Source: Liolophura sinensis | Taxonomy: Eukaryota; Mollusca; Polyplacophora; Chitonida; Chitonidae | Reading direction: 5' to 3' | Assembly: GCF_032854445.1 (NCBI RefSeq) | Contig: NC_088301.1 | Span: 50,765,187-50,829,186, forward strand | Length of the DNA stretch: 64,000 nucleotides | In this document: one piece after another, positions 1-13,279 of the stretch | Layout of the letters: the number at the start of each line of letters is the position of its first letter | How positions within the stretch are numbered: position 1 is the first letter of the stretch | Translations under genes and position numbers: made by a program | Notes under the pieces: generated by a model | Told to the model about the DNA's origin: nothing | Seen by the model: only the letters and a program-made list of their open reading frames with translations | Database searches by the model: none

Positions 1-239
1 TTGGCAAGGCTCCGTACAGCACAATAAAATGTACATCTTGTGATACGCTTGTCTGAAGAACCTCATGGTAGTCAGCCAAAAGATCGAAGACCTAACCAAA
101 GCCTGAAAGATGTGTAGCCAGTTCTCTGGGCCGACTCTTGCCTCCATAGATTGGGGTCATGTATCATGTAATTTAGTGTGTTCATTATCCCATCACGGTG
201 CCAGTCCTAATCTAATGAATGGTGTTTTTCTCCTTGTAG

Positions 240-473
240 GGGTTTGCCCAGAGTCTGCAATTACGCACTTGTCAAGGACATTCTAGATTTGGACTAAGCA
301 GTTGTCTGTCGACAGTACATTAAGAGGGAAGGCTTTAAGATTAGGACGAAGGAGGTCTCCTTCAGATGATGTGCTGGTACACCTAATGGGCACACCTGAT
401 CCTTGACACTGATGCTCAGTGTGGTTTAAGAGGGGCTGAAAACATGGACTGAGAGTCGACATGAACAGACAAA
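240..473 (+). other. LRRN 5' UTR exon segment with splice acceptor
   Basis: A pyrimidine-rich tract followed by TAG ends at 239, a good 3' splice acceptor. The coding exon of the LRRN gene would then start at about 240 and carry roughly 234 nt of 5' UTR. The upstream 5' exon and promoter are not recognised and may lie outside the window. An out-of-frame upstream ATG occurs at 461, 13 nt before the main start. Confidence 0.5.
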
Positions 474-2585
474 ATGAGAGGCACATATTCCCACATATTG
501 TCTTCAGAGATTGCAATCTTACTGCTGATGTTCTGCAGCCTGAAGACAGCAAGTGTCAAACAGTTGCCAAGCTGGAATGTGTCTTGTCCACAAGAGTGCA
601 GCTGCAGCATTCGCATGTCACAGTACCTAAATGTCGAGAGGAAGACTGTAGACTGCAGTTGGAGCAGCTTGGATGATATTCCATTGGGAATTCCACTAAC
701 GGCACAAGTGCTAATACTAAGCAACAACAACATTACATCGCTCCTAAATCTGCCAGAGTTTCCCAGCCTTCTGGAGCTGGACTTGTCCAGTAACAATCTA
801 CAGGACATCAGTAGCAGACCAATGTTTGGACGACTTGGTTCTCTTGTGTCTCTCAACATCAGCAGTAACAACATACAAGAGATACACCATGGTGCATTCA
901 GTGGTTTGAAACACATGGAGATTTTAGACCTATCCTTCAATTCACTGCATTCCATTGAACATCAGGATGCCTTTGCTGGACTCAACCATCTGCATAAGCT
1001 TTTCCTCACTGGCAACCAACTTACATCCCTTGGCAAAGATTGGCTTAATGGAATGGTTCACCTACAGGAGCTTCATCTCAATCAAAATCAGATAAGTGAC
1101 ATCTCAGAGGGATCTGTGAATGTTCTGAAAGATCTCAAACAATTGGTCCTTTCTGACAACTTTTTAAAAGCGTTACCTGAAAATGTATTCAAAGGTCTGG
1201 GAAACCTATACCTATTGGACATATCTAAAAACAATCTCACCAAAATACCCACAAGGACGTTTCAGCAACTGTCCAACAGAACGGAACTTGTTTTGAACGG
1301 GAACCCAATTAGAAGGGTTCACACCAATGACTTTCTTAACATGGATGTGGAAAATGTTTCTCTTAGTTATATGCCAATACTTAGTCTGATAGAGAAGTCA
1401 GCTTTCCACAACATGACAAATCTTCGCATACTACATATACGCCAAAACAAGCAACTGTTTTTTATTGATCCATTTGCGTTTTCAAATGTACCACATTTGC
1501 AGTGGCTGCTTGTGGACGGAAACCACCTGTCAGCCTTGCCACAACAGGTAGAAGAAAGTTTACCACAGCTTACAGAGGTGCATGTCTATGACAACCCTCT
1601 CTCCTGCGACTGTAATATTCACTGGATACGCCAGCTTCTAGAGACACCAGAAAATAACAGTCAGTCACATATCACCTTCCCACACTCTGAGAGGATACTG
1701 TGTGATAATCTCACAGTGCCAGTCCCCCTAATGGAAGTGCCAGTCGAATCCATCCCTGCTGTGTGTTCACCTGCAACCATTCCCTTGTTCAATGATACGA
1801 ATCAGTTGGAAGTTGGAGAAACTTTACGCTTAGAGTGCCACGCGCTAGGCATTCCCACACCAAATATGCAGTGGATGCTGTCTAATGGCAAACGGTTGAA
1901 CATCACCTCTGAAAATGTGCGTGCATCCCTCATTGACGATTCTGTGTTAATTGTGCATAATATCAAGGCAGAAGATTCCGGTACATATGCATGTGAAGCT
2001 AGCAATGAGGTAGGATACGACATAAGCTCCACTGCTGTGAGAGTTCACAGCAGCAACATTCGCGTTGTCATACTTCACCAGTCAAAGACGTTCATTACAC
2101 TAACATGGAACGGAACAGATTCCACTGTGCAATCAAGCGACTATAAAATTTTGTATAACCAGGCTGGTTCATCAAGTGGTCAAAAGGAAATTCATCTCCA
2201 CCCATTTCTAAGGAAGTATACTATCACCAACTTGACACCAGATACTTCGTACGAGTTATGTGTCGTTTATGTACACAACTCTGTCTACCATAAAGTACAC
2301 TGTTTGAACATTTCAACTCTTCATGAAGCATATGTGCTCCAGGGCATCACCAGAATTAGTAAGCAAAAGATCATCATGGGTGTCATCATTGTATTTAGCT
2401 TAGGAGTCTTAGCATGCGTTGCTGGTCTGATTGTAAAAAAATGGCGACGCAAAGGCTATGAAAAAACAGACAATGGCGAAATAGCAGAAACGATGTCTCA
2501 AATCCCACTGGAAAATCTGTATCAACCTCCAAGCACTCCATTGTGCACTTCTCGTACATCTCTTCTGCCATCATCTCAAGCTTAA
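474..2585 (+). CDS. LRRN: LRRN-type neuronal leucine-rich repeat transmembrane receptor
   Basis: Complete intronless reading frame of 703 codons. It has a hydrophobic signal peptide (about residues 10-27), a cysteine-rich LRRNT cap (about 33-60), roughly a dozen LRR units with LxxLxLxxN spacing (about 60-375), an LRRCT cap with the C-D-C-N motif (about 377-432), one C2-type Ig domain with the D-S-G-T-Y-A-C signature (about 435-523), one fibronectin type III-like domain (about 524-612), a single membrane helix (about 633-654) and a short cytoplasmic tail of about 48 residues. This LRR-Ig-FN3-TM order, the length and the intronless coding exon are those of vertebrate LRRN1-3 (about 710 residues); AMIGO proteins lack the FN3 domain. 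The expected role is cell-surface adhesion or signalling in neurons. The ATG at 474 has AAA before it and is followed directly by the signal peptide. Vertebrate LRRN1/2/3 arose by later duplication, so a single invertebrate gene cannot be assigned to one of them. Confidence 0.9.
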   Translation: MRGTYSHILSSEIAILLLMFCSLKTASVKQLPSWNVSCPQECSCSIRMSQYLNVERKTVDCSWSSLDDIPLGIPLTAQVLILSNNNITSLLNLPEFPSLLELDLSSNNLQDISSRPMFGRLGSLVSLNISSNNIQEIHHGAFSGLKHMEILDLSFNSLHSIEHQDAFAGLNHLHKLFLTGNQLTSLGKDWLNGMVHLQELHLNQNQISDISEGSVNVLKDLKQLVLSDNFLKALPENVFKGLGNLYLLDISKNNLTKIPTRTFQQLSNRTELVLNGNPIRRVHTNDFLNMDVENVSLSYMPILSLIEKSAFHNMTNLRILHIRQNKQLFFIDPFAFSNVPHLQWLLVDGNHLSALPQQVEESLPQLTEVHVYDNPLSCDCNIHWIRQLLETPENNSQSHITFPHSERILCDNLTVPVPLMEVPVESIPAVCSPATIPLFNDTNQLEVGETLRLECHALGIPTPNMQWMLSNGKRLNITSENVRASLIDDSVLIVHNIKAEDSGTYACEASNEVGYDISSTAVRVHSSNIRVVILHQSKTFITLTWNGTDSTVQSSDYKILYNQAGSSSGQKEIHLHPFLRKYTITNLTPDTSYELCVVYVHNSVYHKVHCLNISTLHEAYVLQGITRISKQKIIMGVIIVFSLGVLACVAGLIVKKWRRKGYEKTDNGEIAETMSQIPLENLYQPPSTPLCTSRTSLLPSSQA

Positions 2586-5500
2586 CATTATATGAACGGG
2601 TGACCACTTTCACGATGTTGGTCCAGATATCACTAACGTTTTCCAAATGCATTGCCTTGAAAACTACATTTCCATGAAAACCTAATACCCTGACGACTTC
2701 AAAATGTACTTGTATAGATGATCTGTTTACAAAAAAATATACACTCTAATAAGGGCACGCATTTTGACCAAGTCAATCTCATACACACTCTTAATTAGGC
2801 CAATGGCACTTGATTCCTTTTTTCCCCCCATCAGAATATTTTGAAAAATTGGTGAGGGCAGCAGAAATATTATCACTTTTCATCATCCGTATTTTGGCTA
2901 CATTTTATGATAATCTGACCTTCTGTTAAAATTTCATCAAGGACATTCAAAGGAATCAAGTATGATTTGCCATCGGCCATGTCATATCACTATATAGGTT
3001 CCAGTAACAGTCGTGATGAACCATGCCTTCAGAATGCTTTCCAAATCAAATTGTGGGCTTCCAAACCATCAAATCTAATCCAATGCATAATACAGTGTTT
3101 GGGTCTATTCCTGCAAACCACCTATCGAAAGACTTAAATTTTGTAAAATGTGTCTTTGTGCATATTGTTTAGAATAATAATCTTGTGGAAAGTTGTTTTC
3201 ACAAGTTTTATGAAACTGTGGAAAGTTAGTTTTAAACATCATTCTATTTATCATCTTAGTTCCCAAATACTCATGTTTTCCTTACCATTTCAGATCTGTA
3301 TCACCAAAAACCCACACTGTATTTGAAAATCTACTGCTGTTTGTACAACTGCCACTGTATGTTGCCTTGATAGTAATGCTACACACCTGGTGCTTACAAA
3401 CATTAAAAAAAAAAAAAAGAAACTCCGAGTCGGTTTGAAAAAATTTCTTCCACTATAAAAACCTTGCAAAAGCAATGCATTTCCGGCAAATAACATATTT
3501 TCATTTTTTCATAAATATTTCCTTATTTCCTTGGTAAATTTGAATGCAAATACTTGTCAGAAACATTTTTTTTTTCAGGATAGGGATGCAATAGTGGTTA
3601 TTTCTAGTCATCTCAACAACAGTATATAGTCTTTCAAACAATGACCAATGGGGTGCATTTCCCCACCTCACATGTCTAAAGTAATTCATGACTAAACTGT
3701 GGAATCTTTTGTTCATTCTTGCCTTTGCGATGATGTTTTGTAGGCAAACCACATAGTAACATGTTACTCTTTCACTGCAAGAGGACAATGCTATATTCAG
3801 CTTGGACCTGAGTCACCATTATGTGCGACAAGGTACCCCGTTGGTGTTCTACAAAGTTCATAAATTATATGCATGTATTCATACCAGCCCACCACTTACT
3901 AATGCACATCGTCTGCGTCATGAAGTGTTACATAATAAAAGATTTATAATTGATGATCTCTTGACTGGAGCATGCCACTAGCTTGCCCGTGGATTACCTG
4001 TGGAAAACCCATGGGAATGGTAATGAGCTGGTTGTAAAACATCATTATCTGTTCTAGCTCAAATCCACAGTTAAACCAAAGCAGTGAATGTATAATTCAA
4101 CAGATGAAGGCCAATGAATTGGTGCTGGATGCTAAATGTCAGCAAACTACTTGCTAGGGAACAAGTTAATGGTGTTTCCGCTGTTTGCTAGCGTTTATAT
4201 ATATAAAACAAAATGGGCTATTATGTAATTCATTTGAATGCACTGTTTATGTCATACGGCACAAAGAACAACTGTACAGCTGAAATGTTTGTTCATTCAT
4301 GTACATGTAATATGTAAATTTTGTACATTTTTACTGTCAAAGGAATTTGATGTTGCATTATCTAGTCACTTAGTGTAATAATCTTAATGTTATCTCTATG
4401 CAAAGTCATGCAAGCTGTTATAATTATGATTTGTGATGACCAAATTTTTGATTTCTTCATGGAATTTTGCTTTCTGAGGCATTTAAAGTTCAATTCCTTC
4501 TATATTCAAACATAATCAAATTTGTGAAGTCAAGACGTGACGTGAATTCATGTGTAATCAATATGTACATGTACATTGTATGGACATCTAGTATGTCATC
4601 ATTTGTAATCCTGAATATGAAAGAAATTAAAAATTAGTAAAATGAATATGTGCATACAAAAGTTTTCCAATTAACAATTAATTACAGTATCCATGTTATT
4701 TTTATTCAGGCTTTTACAATGGCTAGATAATTTTCTTGATCTGCTCAACTAACCACTCAGACTCACAGCAATCACTGATACTTCATACAGGTGTGAATTG
4801 TACAGCTGGGAAAAGTGAATTCATGTGTCAATGATAAATTTCTATTTATACATTTACACTATTTCTATTTATACAAGTAGGCTACCATTCTTTTATATTA
4901 TAAGCGGTTTTTAACCAAACACTGCTGAATGTCCATTTTTAATAACAGTGCAATACATGGACCACATAATTCCAAGCTTCCTTAAACAATATAAAGGAAC
5001 TCTTTCCACTCATCACAGTCACAATGGAAACGTTGAACGAGGCATTGTTTAATAAACTAGACACAGTCCTAGATGCTTTTTATGAACATTCATAGTGTCA
5101 ATGTTCTTAATTTTCCAGAGGCTACATGACTGATGACCATTGCCAAGGTTCTCACTGACATGAAAATGTGTCACAAGATATACAGTGTACCTCATGCACA
5201 TACATAACCAGTAAGCAGATTTAGAACATTTATAAGATTTTTGCCTACATACTTGCAAACCAAAGTTTTTTCTTGCCTAGGATATTCTGTAATAAACAAT
5301 TTACTGCACAGTCCACAGAAACTAAAGCAATTCCTCATGAACAGTCTCTGTAAAGTACTGCTTCAATAGTGTGAGAATCCATTGTATCAATCTGGATCGT
5401 GTCAGCAGTACCACTGCTATACACTACCACCTTTAACATTCATTGCTGTTTCCTGAAATTCTCAAACCTGGATCTATCTATCATTACCATTTCCCATTTG

Positions 5501-5890
5501 GCAACATACCACAAATGATCAAAATATACCCTATGAAATACGGAAGTGTTAGCTCAATTAAATTTTTTAAACTATTTAAACTTTCACACAATTTAACGCT
5601 AATCCTTGTCAATCTAGTCTGTTATGATTATCCCTATGCTATTTTTGGAATACTGCTGATTATAATTTTTTTTCTTCTTGAACTAAGATGATTGGAGCTT
5701 GTATGTACAGATATTGTCCTTACCACCATAAAGTATGTTTTCAATCAATGCTTGCAAAAATGTTAAATATTTTTTACTGTATCATTTTATGACATACTAG
5801 GAAGTCCTTGGTGGCAAAGTCTTTAAGGTTAAAGCACATGTATATCCTCCAAGGTGGTGTCATAAATAAAGCTAACTGTGCTGCCATTTT
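2586..5890 (+). other. Probable LRRN 3' UTR with several candidate poly(A) signals
   Basis: This AT-rich stretch after the LRRN stop has no coding signal. Canonical AATAAA hexamers on the + strand include those near 3934 and 5865. The true cleavage site cannot be chosen from sequence alone, so the right boundary is a guess at the longest likely UTR. Confidence 0.35.
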
Positions 5891-6139
5891 TTACCCACAT
5901 TTTACTTCTGCATGAGGTTATAGACTTTGCTGCCGCATAAACTGTAAATTATTCATTGCATGTTGAAGTGTCATGTGAAAACTGTACATTTGAGAGAACA
6001 AAGTCATGAAAAAAAATAATAAATGTGATACTAAACTTGCAGTTTTGTTGCTGATGTATCTTTCACCTTTTTAGTCATGCAACACAACTACATTACGAAA
6101 TCCATGTGCCTTATTTAACATGGTACCTGGCTGGTGGTG

Positions 6140-6235
6140 GTTTACTTTAGGCACTGGTTTCCTTCAACCATAAACCTTTTGTTATATAAGTGAAACATCT
6201 TGAGCAAGGTACTAAACACCAACCAATTAAATAAA
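6140..6235 (+). mobile_element. Degenerate SINE fragment, family A
   Basis: Diverged body ending in AAACACCAACCAATTAAATAAA, matching the reverse orientation of the family A tail. No head is visible. Confidence 0.55.
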
Positions 6236-6346
6236 AGAATACATAATGTGCTGGTGCTTCCCAGTGACTGATCACTGTTTGAATGCTAGTATTAAGCTAC
6301 TAGCAGAGATAGAGTGTTAAGGAATTTTACATATTGCCATTCATAG

Positions 6347-6890
6347 AAGGGCTACTCCAATTCCAAGAAAAAGTACATGTGCACGTAAATGTAGTGGAAT
6401 CATAAAAACACTACCAAAGCAAACCCTATGGAACAGTGCTAACAAAATGATTCAAAAGTAATCTTCTTCAGTTTCCGTAATTTTTTTGCTGATGTGACTT
6501 GATAACTGACACATTTTCACATAAGGTGTGACCATTTTCCAACTATCACACTGTTGTGACTACAGTCTGCAGACTGTAGTCTTTTATACTGAAAACATAA
6601 ACTTGAATCAGGCATACGTGATTTAGTGTATTACAGCTATCAGGCTGGAACATTAGAAAGTTTGTCATCATTTATGGAGATGGGTGACACCTTGTGTTCT
6701 TGCTTGTCCCCACATCAGGCAAAATAAGAAACAACAGAAAGTATTTGTTTCTGTATGGTACTCCCAAACTTATGCCAGTGGTTTTAATACACCACAATTT
6801 TCTTCCAATGCAGGAAAACAACGGTCTCTAGCCTTATCAATTAACCCTGCTTAATGAACTCTTAGGTTTTTACACTGGTGTAGCCCTTAA
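6347..6890. mobile_element. Non-autonomous DNA element candidate (MITE), copy 1
   Basis: Matches 39168-39677 along most of its length, with shared blocks such as GCTGATGTGACTTGATAA, AACAACAGAAAGTATTTGTT and the ACACTGGTGTAGCCCTTAA end. Short terminal inverted repeats GGGCTACTCC and GGTGTAGCCC. It contains the 24-nt palindrome at 6558. It has no coding capacity. Confidence 0.6.
6558..6581. repeat. 24-nt perfect palindrome
   Basis: GACTACAGTC-TGCA-GACTGTAGTC reads identically on both strands with no spacer. It lies inside MITE copy 1 and has no equivalent in copy 2. Confidence 0.9.
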
Positions 6891-9800
6891 AAACTAAAGC
6901 CAATTGTACATTGTTTTAAGCGCTTATACAACCCATAAGTTTAGATCAGTGCATGTTTACAACCATTAAAATGTTTCATTCAGTATCCTGCAGGCAGAAG
7001 AGCTTAAGCCTGGAACAACAAACACAGCCCACAGGAGACCATTGCAGTATGCCCATATTTATTTACTTGGCTCAAAGCTGTCAGAGTGGGTGTTTTTCAA
7101 CAGCACCAAATGCCACAATAACAAACATGAATGCTAAATACACAAATAAATAAAATAAATCAATAAACTTCTGTCATGGCTACTTTAAGGGCCGAGTGGT
7201 GTCTGGTTATAAACATTGGAGATTTACATTTTTGGGCTGAATTACTACCACGGACAAGATTTAACCCTCAGCCAGACTCATTCAAGTATAATAATAACCT
7301 GAAAGGGAAAAGCATCTTAATATTGCCTCAAACCCAATCAGAAACTAGTGGCTTGTAAATTTGTTCTCAAGATATTGTTCACATTTGAACGAATTCAGAT
7401 GCATTCTTGAATAAATCTAGATGGTGCCAATAGTGGATAACAAAGCAAAATACACGGCTGCTTCCATCTGAGAAGCCCAGGATTCTTCATGCAGTAACAT
7501 GTATGGAAATTCCTTCTACATGTATTCAGGGACTATTTGTGCCTGCCTCCATTTGCATCATCAGCCTTGTCCAAGCTATTGGCACACATCCAGCATTTGC
7601 TAATCTATGGGTTCTCCAGAGAAATCAACTGTCCCAAATGGTTATACCTCATGGTCTAACAACAATGGCAGTCTGAATCTAGGCAATATGACAATCACTG
7701 CCATAAAGTGAATCCCTTGGAGCAGATGTCCACAGGTCTGCCAGAATGAACCTTGGGACTGAATCATTAAGCAGTACCCCCAATAATAGGATTCCAAAGC
7801 CTCAACCCTGTTTTGTAAAGTGAGCACAGCTTGTCGCAGAAATTCTAGTCATGATATTATTAATGCACTTTTATACAAGTAAATGACTGACTTGAGTGTC
7901 ATTTGTCATGTTTACCCATATGCATGAGTCTGTAATTCAAGAAGAAAAGAAGATGACCTTTGCACATTTATACACCCACTGACAACTGATGTCTGCTCAA
8001 TCCAGCTGTAAGGGAAATTAGAACAGGAATGGTTTGCATACCAACTATTAGTAGTCAGATACAGTTGGTATAGCTTCATTGCAATCCTTACACACAACCG
8101 TATTCCACCAGTTTCTCCGAGACTCATTAATTTCTTGGTGATATATCCATGCCAGAAGGTTAACTGACAACCAATTAGGGTAGATACCAAGTGGGCTGTG
8201 AACTTGGGGCCTTTGCTGACCGTGGCATTTTACAGTAATCAGTCATCTGACAGCCAAAATTGACTCAAGGCTTGGGCAAATAAAACTCATTGTTGACCAT
8301 TACCATGAGCTCATGGAGAAATGGAACACGAACATGGATTCTCCATCCTAACCTGACCCAAAGATCGATTCACATTCCCACAAAACCTGCTCTAACACTC
8401 TTCAAAACACTGTTCAACCAAGCACGCACGCACACAAATATGACCAAGTAACCCTTGTAGGTACCAGTCACACTTTATGGATAAGTGATACACTTCATGT
8501 CAGAAGGAAACGAATGGGACATCTCACTACACGCAAAGCTGATTGATTAGATCATTGTTCCTTGGATCAGATCACTGTTCCTTGGATGATCAAATCTGAT
8601 TAATGCTAAAGTGCTTATGACTTTATATTATCGCTGATATTATCTATATACAATATTTTGAAAATAATACCTGCCTCTTTATTTGATTTGTGTATTGTGG
8701 GGTAATAAAGAATATCTCACTCATACTTTGATTGTAAGACCTATAGGTGGAGGAAACCGTTACCTGCAAAAAACCTCCTGACATAAAGCTGTACATTAAA
8801 GTGACCTTCTTATCGCAGACAAAACACTCTTTAAGTATAAGGTCAGAGGCTTAAATCAAGCTATTCTGGCTATATCTTTATGTGCAGAGGTTTGTTGAGC
8901 GATTGGCAGTTGTCCCCTAGGTTCCGCTCAGCATTCTTCCACCCATAAACCTGAAACTGAACCTCAGTTACGTGGTTTGAAAGACATCACTTTCCCAGAA
9001 GAGCGACCTTTGAAAGTACCAGTCACACAAATAATGCTTTTACAACATGACATTTCCATTAATTCTCTACCACCCAGTTTTGACAACACAATATTTTTTC
9101 ACAGGTTTCAACAATATGAGTGACAAGTCAACATACAAAAGATGACAAAGCGTAACGAATCCAAATGGAAAGAGACAATCCTTTACTGAAAAGACAGCCA
9201 TATCATGTTGAAGGCTTTATCTTAATGTTAAGTCATCTTACAAATAAAGGAAACTCTTCACATAACTTAAAACTATTTAGCGCCAAACTTTCTTGTCACA
9301 ATATATTGTTGCATCCAAAAATAAAAAGGCAGTCTCGTCAAAAATTCATGCCAGTGTCGGAATGGAAATTGAAGTTGTTCATTCCTCCAAGAGCTGGACA
9401 TTTTTCTTCCGCTGTGAGCATTCCTGTTTTATTTGACATGAGAGCTCCCATCGACTTTCATTATCCGAATACAAGGAAGTCCTGCGCCGTTTGAAACCAA
9501 TTTCTATCATTAGATGCCTGGTGCCCTTCAGCCATTCCACGGATGTCCTGCGCTACAATCAATATATCGGAAACATTTCAATTCACCCTTTCATCATCAC
9601 TGATGAGCCCTTGTGCAGACATGGGCGGCCTGAAGCCGTTGGCATTAGACCATGGCGGTAAGCCCCAAGTTTAAGGGCTGGGCAAGAAGGAAGTGTTCAA
9701 GGACAGAGTGAAGAATATCTGCTTCCTTTCACTGGCTGAGGTCATTAAAGCCTCACTGCCTGAAGGGTATTAGCTTTAGACTTGTAAACAGAAGCACCCA

Positions 9801-11007
9801 CCACTGTCTAGCATTCAGGGGTCTAAGGTGTTAAAGCTCGTGAAGAGTGCCCCAAGATATAAAGGTTGTCAAATCACATTACCATCAACTTTGTTTTCCC
9901 TAGAAAAGATTCAGGCATTTGCTTAAAAGACATCACCAGTGCTTTCCAGGCATCCCTAAAGGGAAAAACCCTCTACTCAAGTGCGTCTTTACACTTTCCG
10001 TCAGAAAGAAATGAACACCTCTAATATTCCAACTGATTTGACTCGTAAAATAAAACAATGAAGCCCCAAAGTGAAAAGAAAAAACTTCTAATGAGTAAGA
10101 TCATGTGTTTTGGCAAAGTTCAAGTATCGTTGTAGGAAGAAACATGTTGTGAATCTGGAATCTAGATGTGTTTGCTCAAAAAGTTTAATTACACATTACT
10201 GATATATATTACTCCTACCATACATCAAGGCATTTAGAAATCAGAAAATAATAATTGAAACAACAAGCAAAATATGAAAGATCCATAACAAGACAAAGGT
10301 ACCAGTAAATAAGACCATATTTTCATAAAATTCTTATAATTTCCTAGATGAATCTAATAATGAACATTTATTATTACATAAGCTGATAAAGCAATGCAGG
10401 AAAATGAACAGCCAAAGGTCAGCATAAAAAACCAAGAATTTAAATATCACAAGCAAAATTTTGAAAGAATAAACCTGAACACAACTTAACAAATTATACA
10501 TTATACTGCAAGCATTTTTCTTTTGTTTTTTTTTTTTTTTTGGCGAAAACAAAAAATGACATTCTTATTCCAGATAATATGAAAGACAACAACAGAATGT
10601 CAGTATCCCAAAACAGAAAACCTCCTATCCCTCACATTAGAAAACCATGTCTTGGCAAAATCATTTTATGAAGGTAAGTCAGTTTCTTAAAAAAACGTTT
10701 GCATGAAGTAAGACCAGGGTTTAGCAATGACACATACAAGTGCGGTATTTTGTTCTGAGGTTGTTGACAGAGATTTCCATGCATACACCTAAGCTTAGGA
10801 GACTATGGGAATCAATACTAAGAATAACAGCAACGCACCTCTACCTGCAAGAAAGCATATACGACAAACATTTAAGGCTAAAAGATTCAGCAAAGCACTA
10901 GCAAAGAGAACAATGCTGTGAGAGCTATATTCGGATTAACACTAATCCAACTTCTGGAGAGCAAGACAGTGACACATACTGAAAACATGGCACTCAAAGA
11001 AAATACT

Positions 11008-11118
11008 GGTAGCTTGCCTGATAGAACAGTTTGCAAAACTGCGTAATGTTCAAGTCATGTAATACATTCAAATATTGACATCTAAACCAAAAAAAAATTA
11101 AAAAGTAGAATGATTGAC
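11008..11118. repeat. Dispersed repeat, copy 1 of a pair
   Basis: About 110 bp closely matching 23479-23580, e.g. AATGTTCAAGTCATGTAATA followed by CAAATATTGAC. Not coding; class unknown. Confidence 0.8.
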
Positions 11119-13242
11119 ACTGTCATACAAGGATATTATCCTCTAATTATATAGTGCTCAATTCATGCCATTAAATCAACAAGAAAGACCAAACTTATTA
11201 TACTGTCATAACTATCAGTGTTTATTGTATGCGTAAGGATTGCAGAGCAGAGCAGTGTGTTATGAAGTTGCAAATCACTGGTGGTAAAAGACACTTGGGG
11301 CAGTTAGAGAACAATTTTACCACAGATGCCTCTAATATACAAATCTTGAGCTGCGATTGGCAATGCACCCATGTACTATAGGAGGCAAATGCAACCTTGT
11401 GAATAGCTGAGAAAAATGTTAAACTATGAGGTAAAAGACTTCCTGGGTCTTTGATAAAACTATGGGTGGCCACTACAACCCTATGATTGGCCAAAAACTT
11501 CAACCAAACTTGACATCAACACCACCACTGACAGCATCTGATTCCCCTCTCACAATAGCCATCCTTACTTCATAAAGCGAGTTAATACATGGCAAGAGTA
11601 ATTACTATAATTCTTCAACTTTTTGCATGTTTGTACGGTTTTGTTTCAAGCATATTCTGAAGACATTATTCTGTGATAAAATTATACTTTTTGTGAAGCC
11701 CTGAAATTGGACAATCCAAGCAATATTGTAACCCAAAACAAATAACAAAAATGTGCATAAATTCCAATGAAAGTTGCTCTTTGATATGTGTAAAGGTTGA
11801 GGAATTAGCGGACGCCTGCTGTGATGTTTTTCCAACATGCAGATCTAATCCTTAAAAGCCCTCACAAATACATGCATATATCACAAACCAGATGAAATAA
11901 TCTCAGATGACAATTCAAAGTGACGGAAAGTTACGAGAACGGCAACTGTGTCCATAAGTTATTGCTGATTTGAATAATATTTCCTGTGCTCTAGAATAAA
12001 CCAATCAATATGGCAGAAACAACTGACTTATATACAGATATACAGAAAACGGATGAAATATCATTACCCAAGTCTTTACTCCAACATTATTTATATCATG
12101 GCCATATATTTCAATGGGTTCTTGCAAATTTATCACTTGTTACAATAATTCAAAGAACTAAAATTATTTATTTACTTGAATTACACATTACACCATTCAT
12201 ATAATAAACAAAATTAATTTGTTGTTACACCTCCAAATCCTCTGAAATGATGATTAAAATAACAAAAAAGAGGTAAAAGTATGAGATTCATATGAGTTAA
12301 AGTATAACAGATTTATGATACGTTATTATGTCAGCAAATGTAATGTTGGACTGTTGCGTAACCAATAGGAAAATACTGTATCAAATGTTCTTGATGATTA
12401 ACCAGTCTACCCTGTGAGTTACACATCAATGACATATGGGAAGACGATCCTTTCCTTTTAGCTAAAAATAAGCCTGTTAGTATCGAGTTAAATGAGCATT
12501 TGTTATTTGCAGTATGCAGAACAAAACAACATAAACATTGTTTTCTTGATGTGATCTTCTCATGTATATTCCCTCACATAGTGTCACATACATGTATGTT
12601 ACAAGTTATGTTATATCTGATAATCATATATCCTGACAATACCGTCCTCGCCCAAAAGCAAATTGAGTGTGTGATTTCACGTACTCTGGGCATACTATCT
12701 CTCCTCTGGGCGTTCTTTTCACCTGATCGTCACTTGCGTCTGGCGCTCTGCTGGTCAGCCTGATCACAATGACACTATTACTGCTGATGCAATACACATT
12801 CGCCAGTGACTGTAAGCTGTTTTTACCTTTCGTGTTGTGGCGCTATAGTGCCGATGATGTCAACAAATTCAGTCGGGGAAAACTTGTGAAAGTATAATAC
12901 GTTTACGTAGGATCATGGAATATGTTGTCTGTTTATTAATATTGCAAAAACTGACCTACAAACCTGAAGAGGGTGAAAATGTATTCAGAAGTGAACGATT
13001 CACTATGAGAGAAAGTCACTATCAGGTCAGAACCTTTCTGATCTCTCTGCCTTAACCTTTTGTTTTGGTCGCTTGAAAAAGTTGAGATTTATGCTGAACC
13101 AAAACACTGATTTTATCCATTTGCTTTAATTTCATAACAATGCTGTGTTTCTTGCTGTCAGCCCCAAACAGTGAAGACAAATATCAAAATACGCCTTAAC
13201 TACTGAGATCACAGCACTTGTGATATACCTACATGTATATGC

Positions 13243-13245
<3 letters not shown>

Positions 13246-13275
<30 letters not shown>
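13246..13275. repeat. (TA)n microsatellite
   Basis: Uninterrupted alternating TA of about 28 nt, in the IMMP2L intron. Confidence 0.9.

Positions 13276-13279
<4 letters not shown>

Noticed and set aside
416-955. 179-codon open frame on the - strand
   Set aside because: It is the antisense shadow of the LRRN coding sequence and has no domain or homology of its own.
9165-9494. 109-codon open frame on the + strand
   Set aside because: It has no domain, no good start context and no exon-like neighbours; it resembles random AT-rich sequence.
12500-12763. 87-codon open frame on the + strand
   Set aside because: It is a hydrophobic, low-complexity translation with no exon boundaries or known domain; considered as a possible IMMP2L exon on the other strand but no family motif was found.
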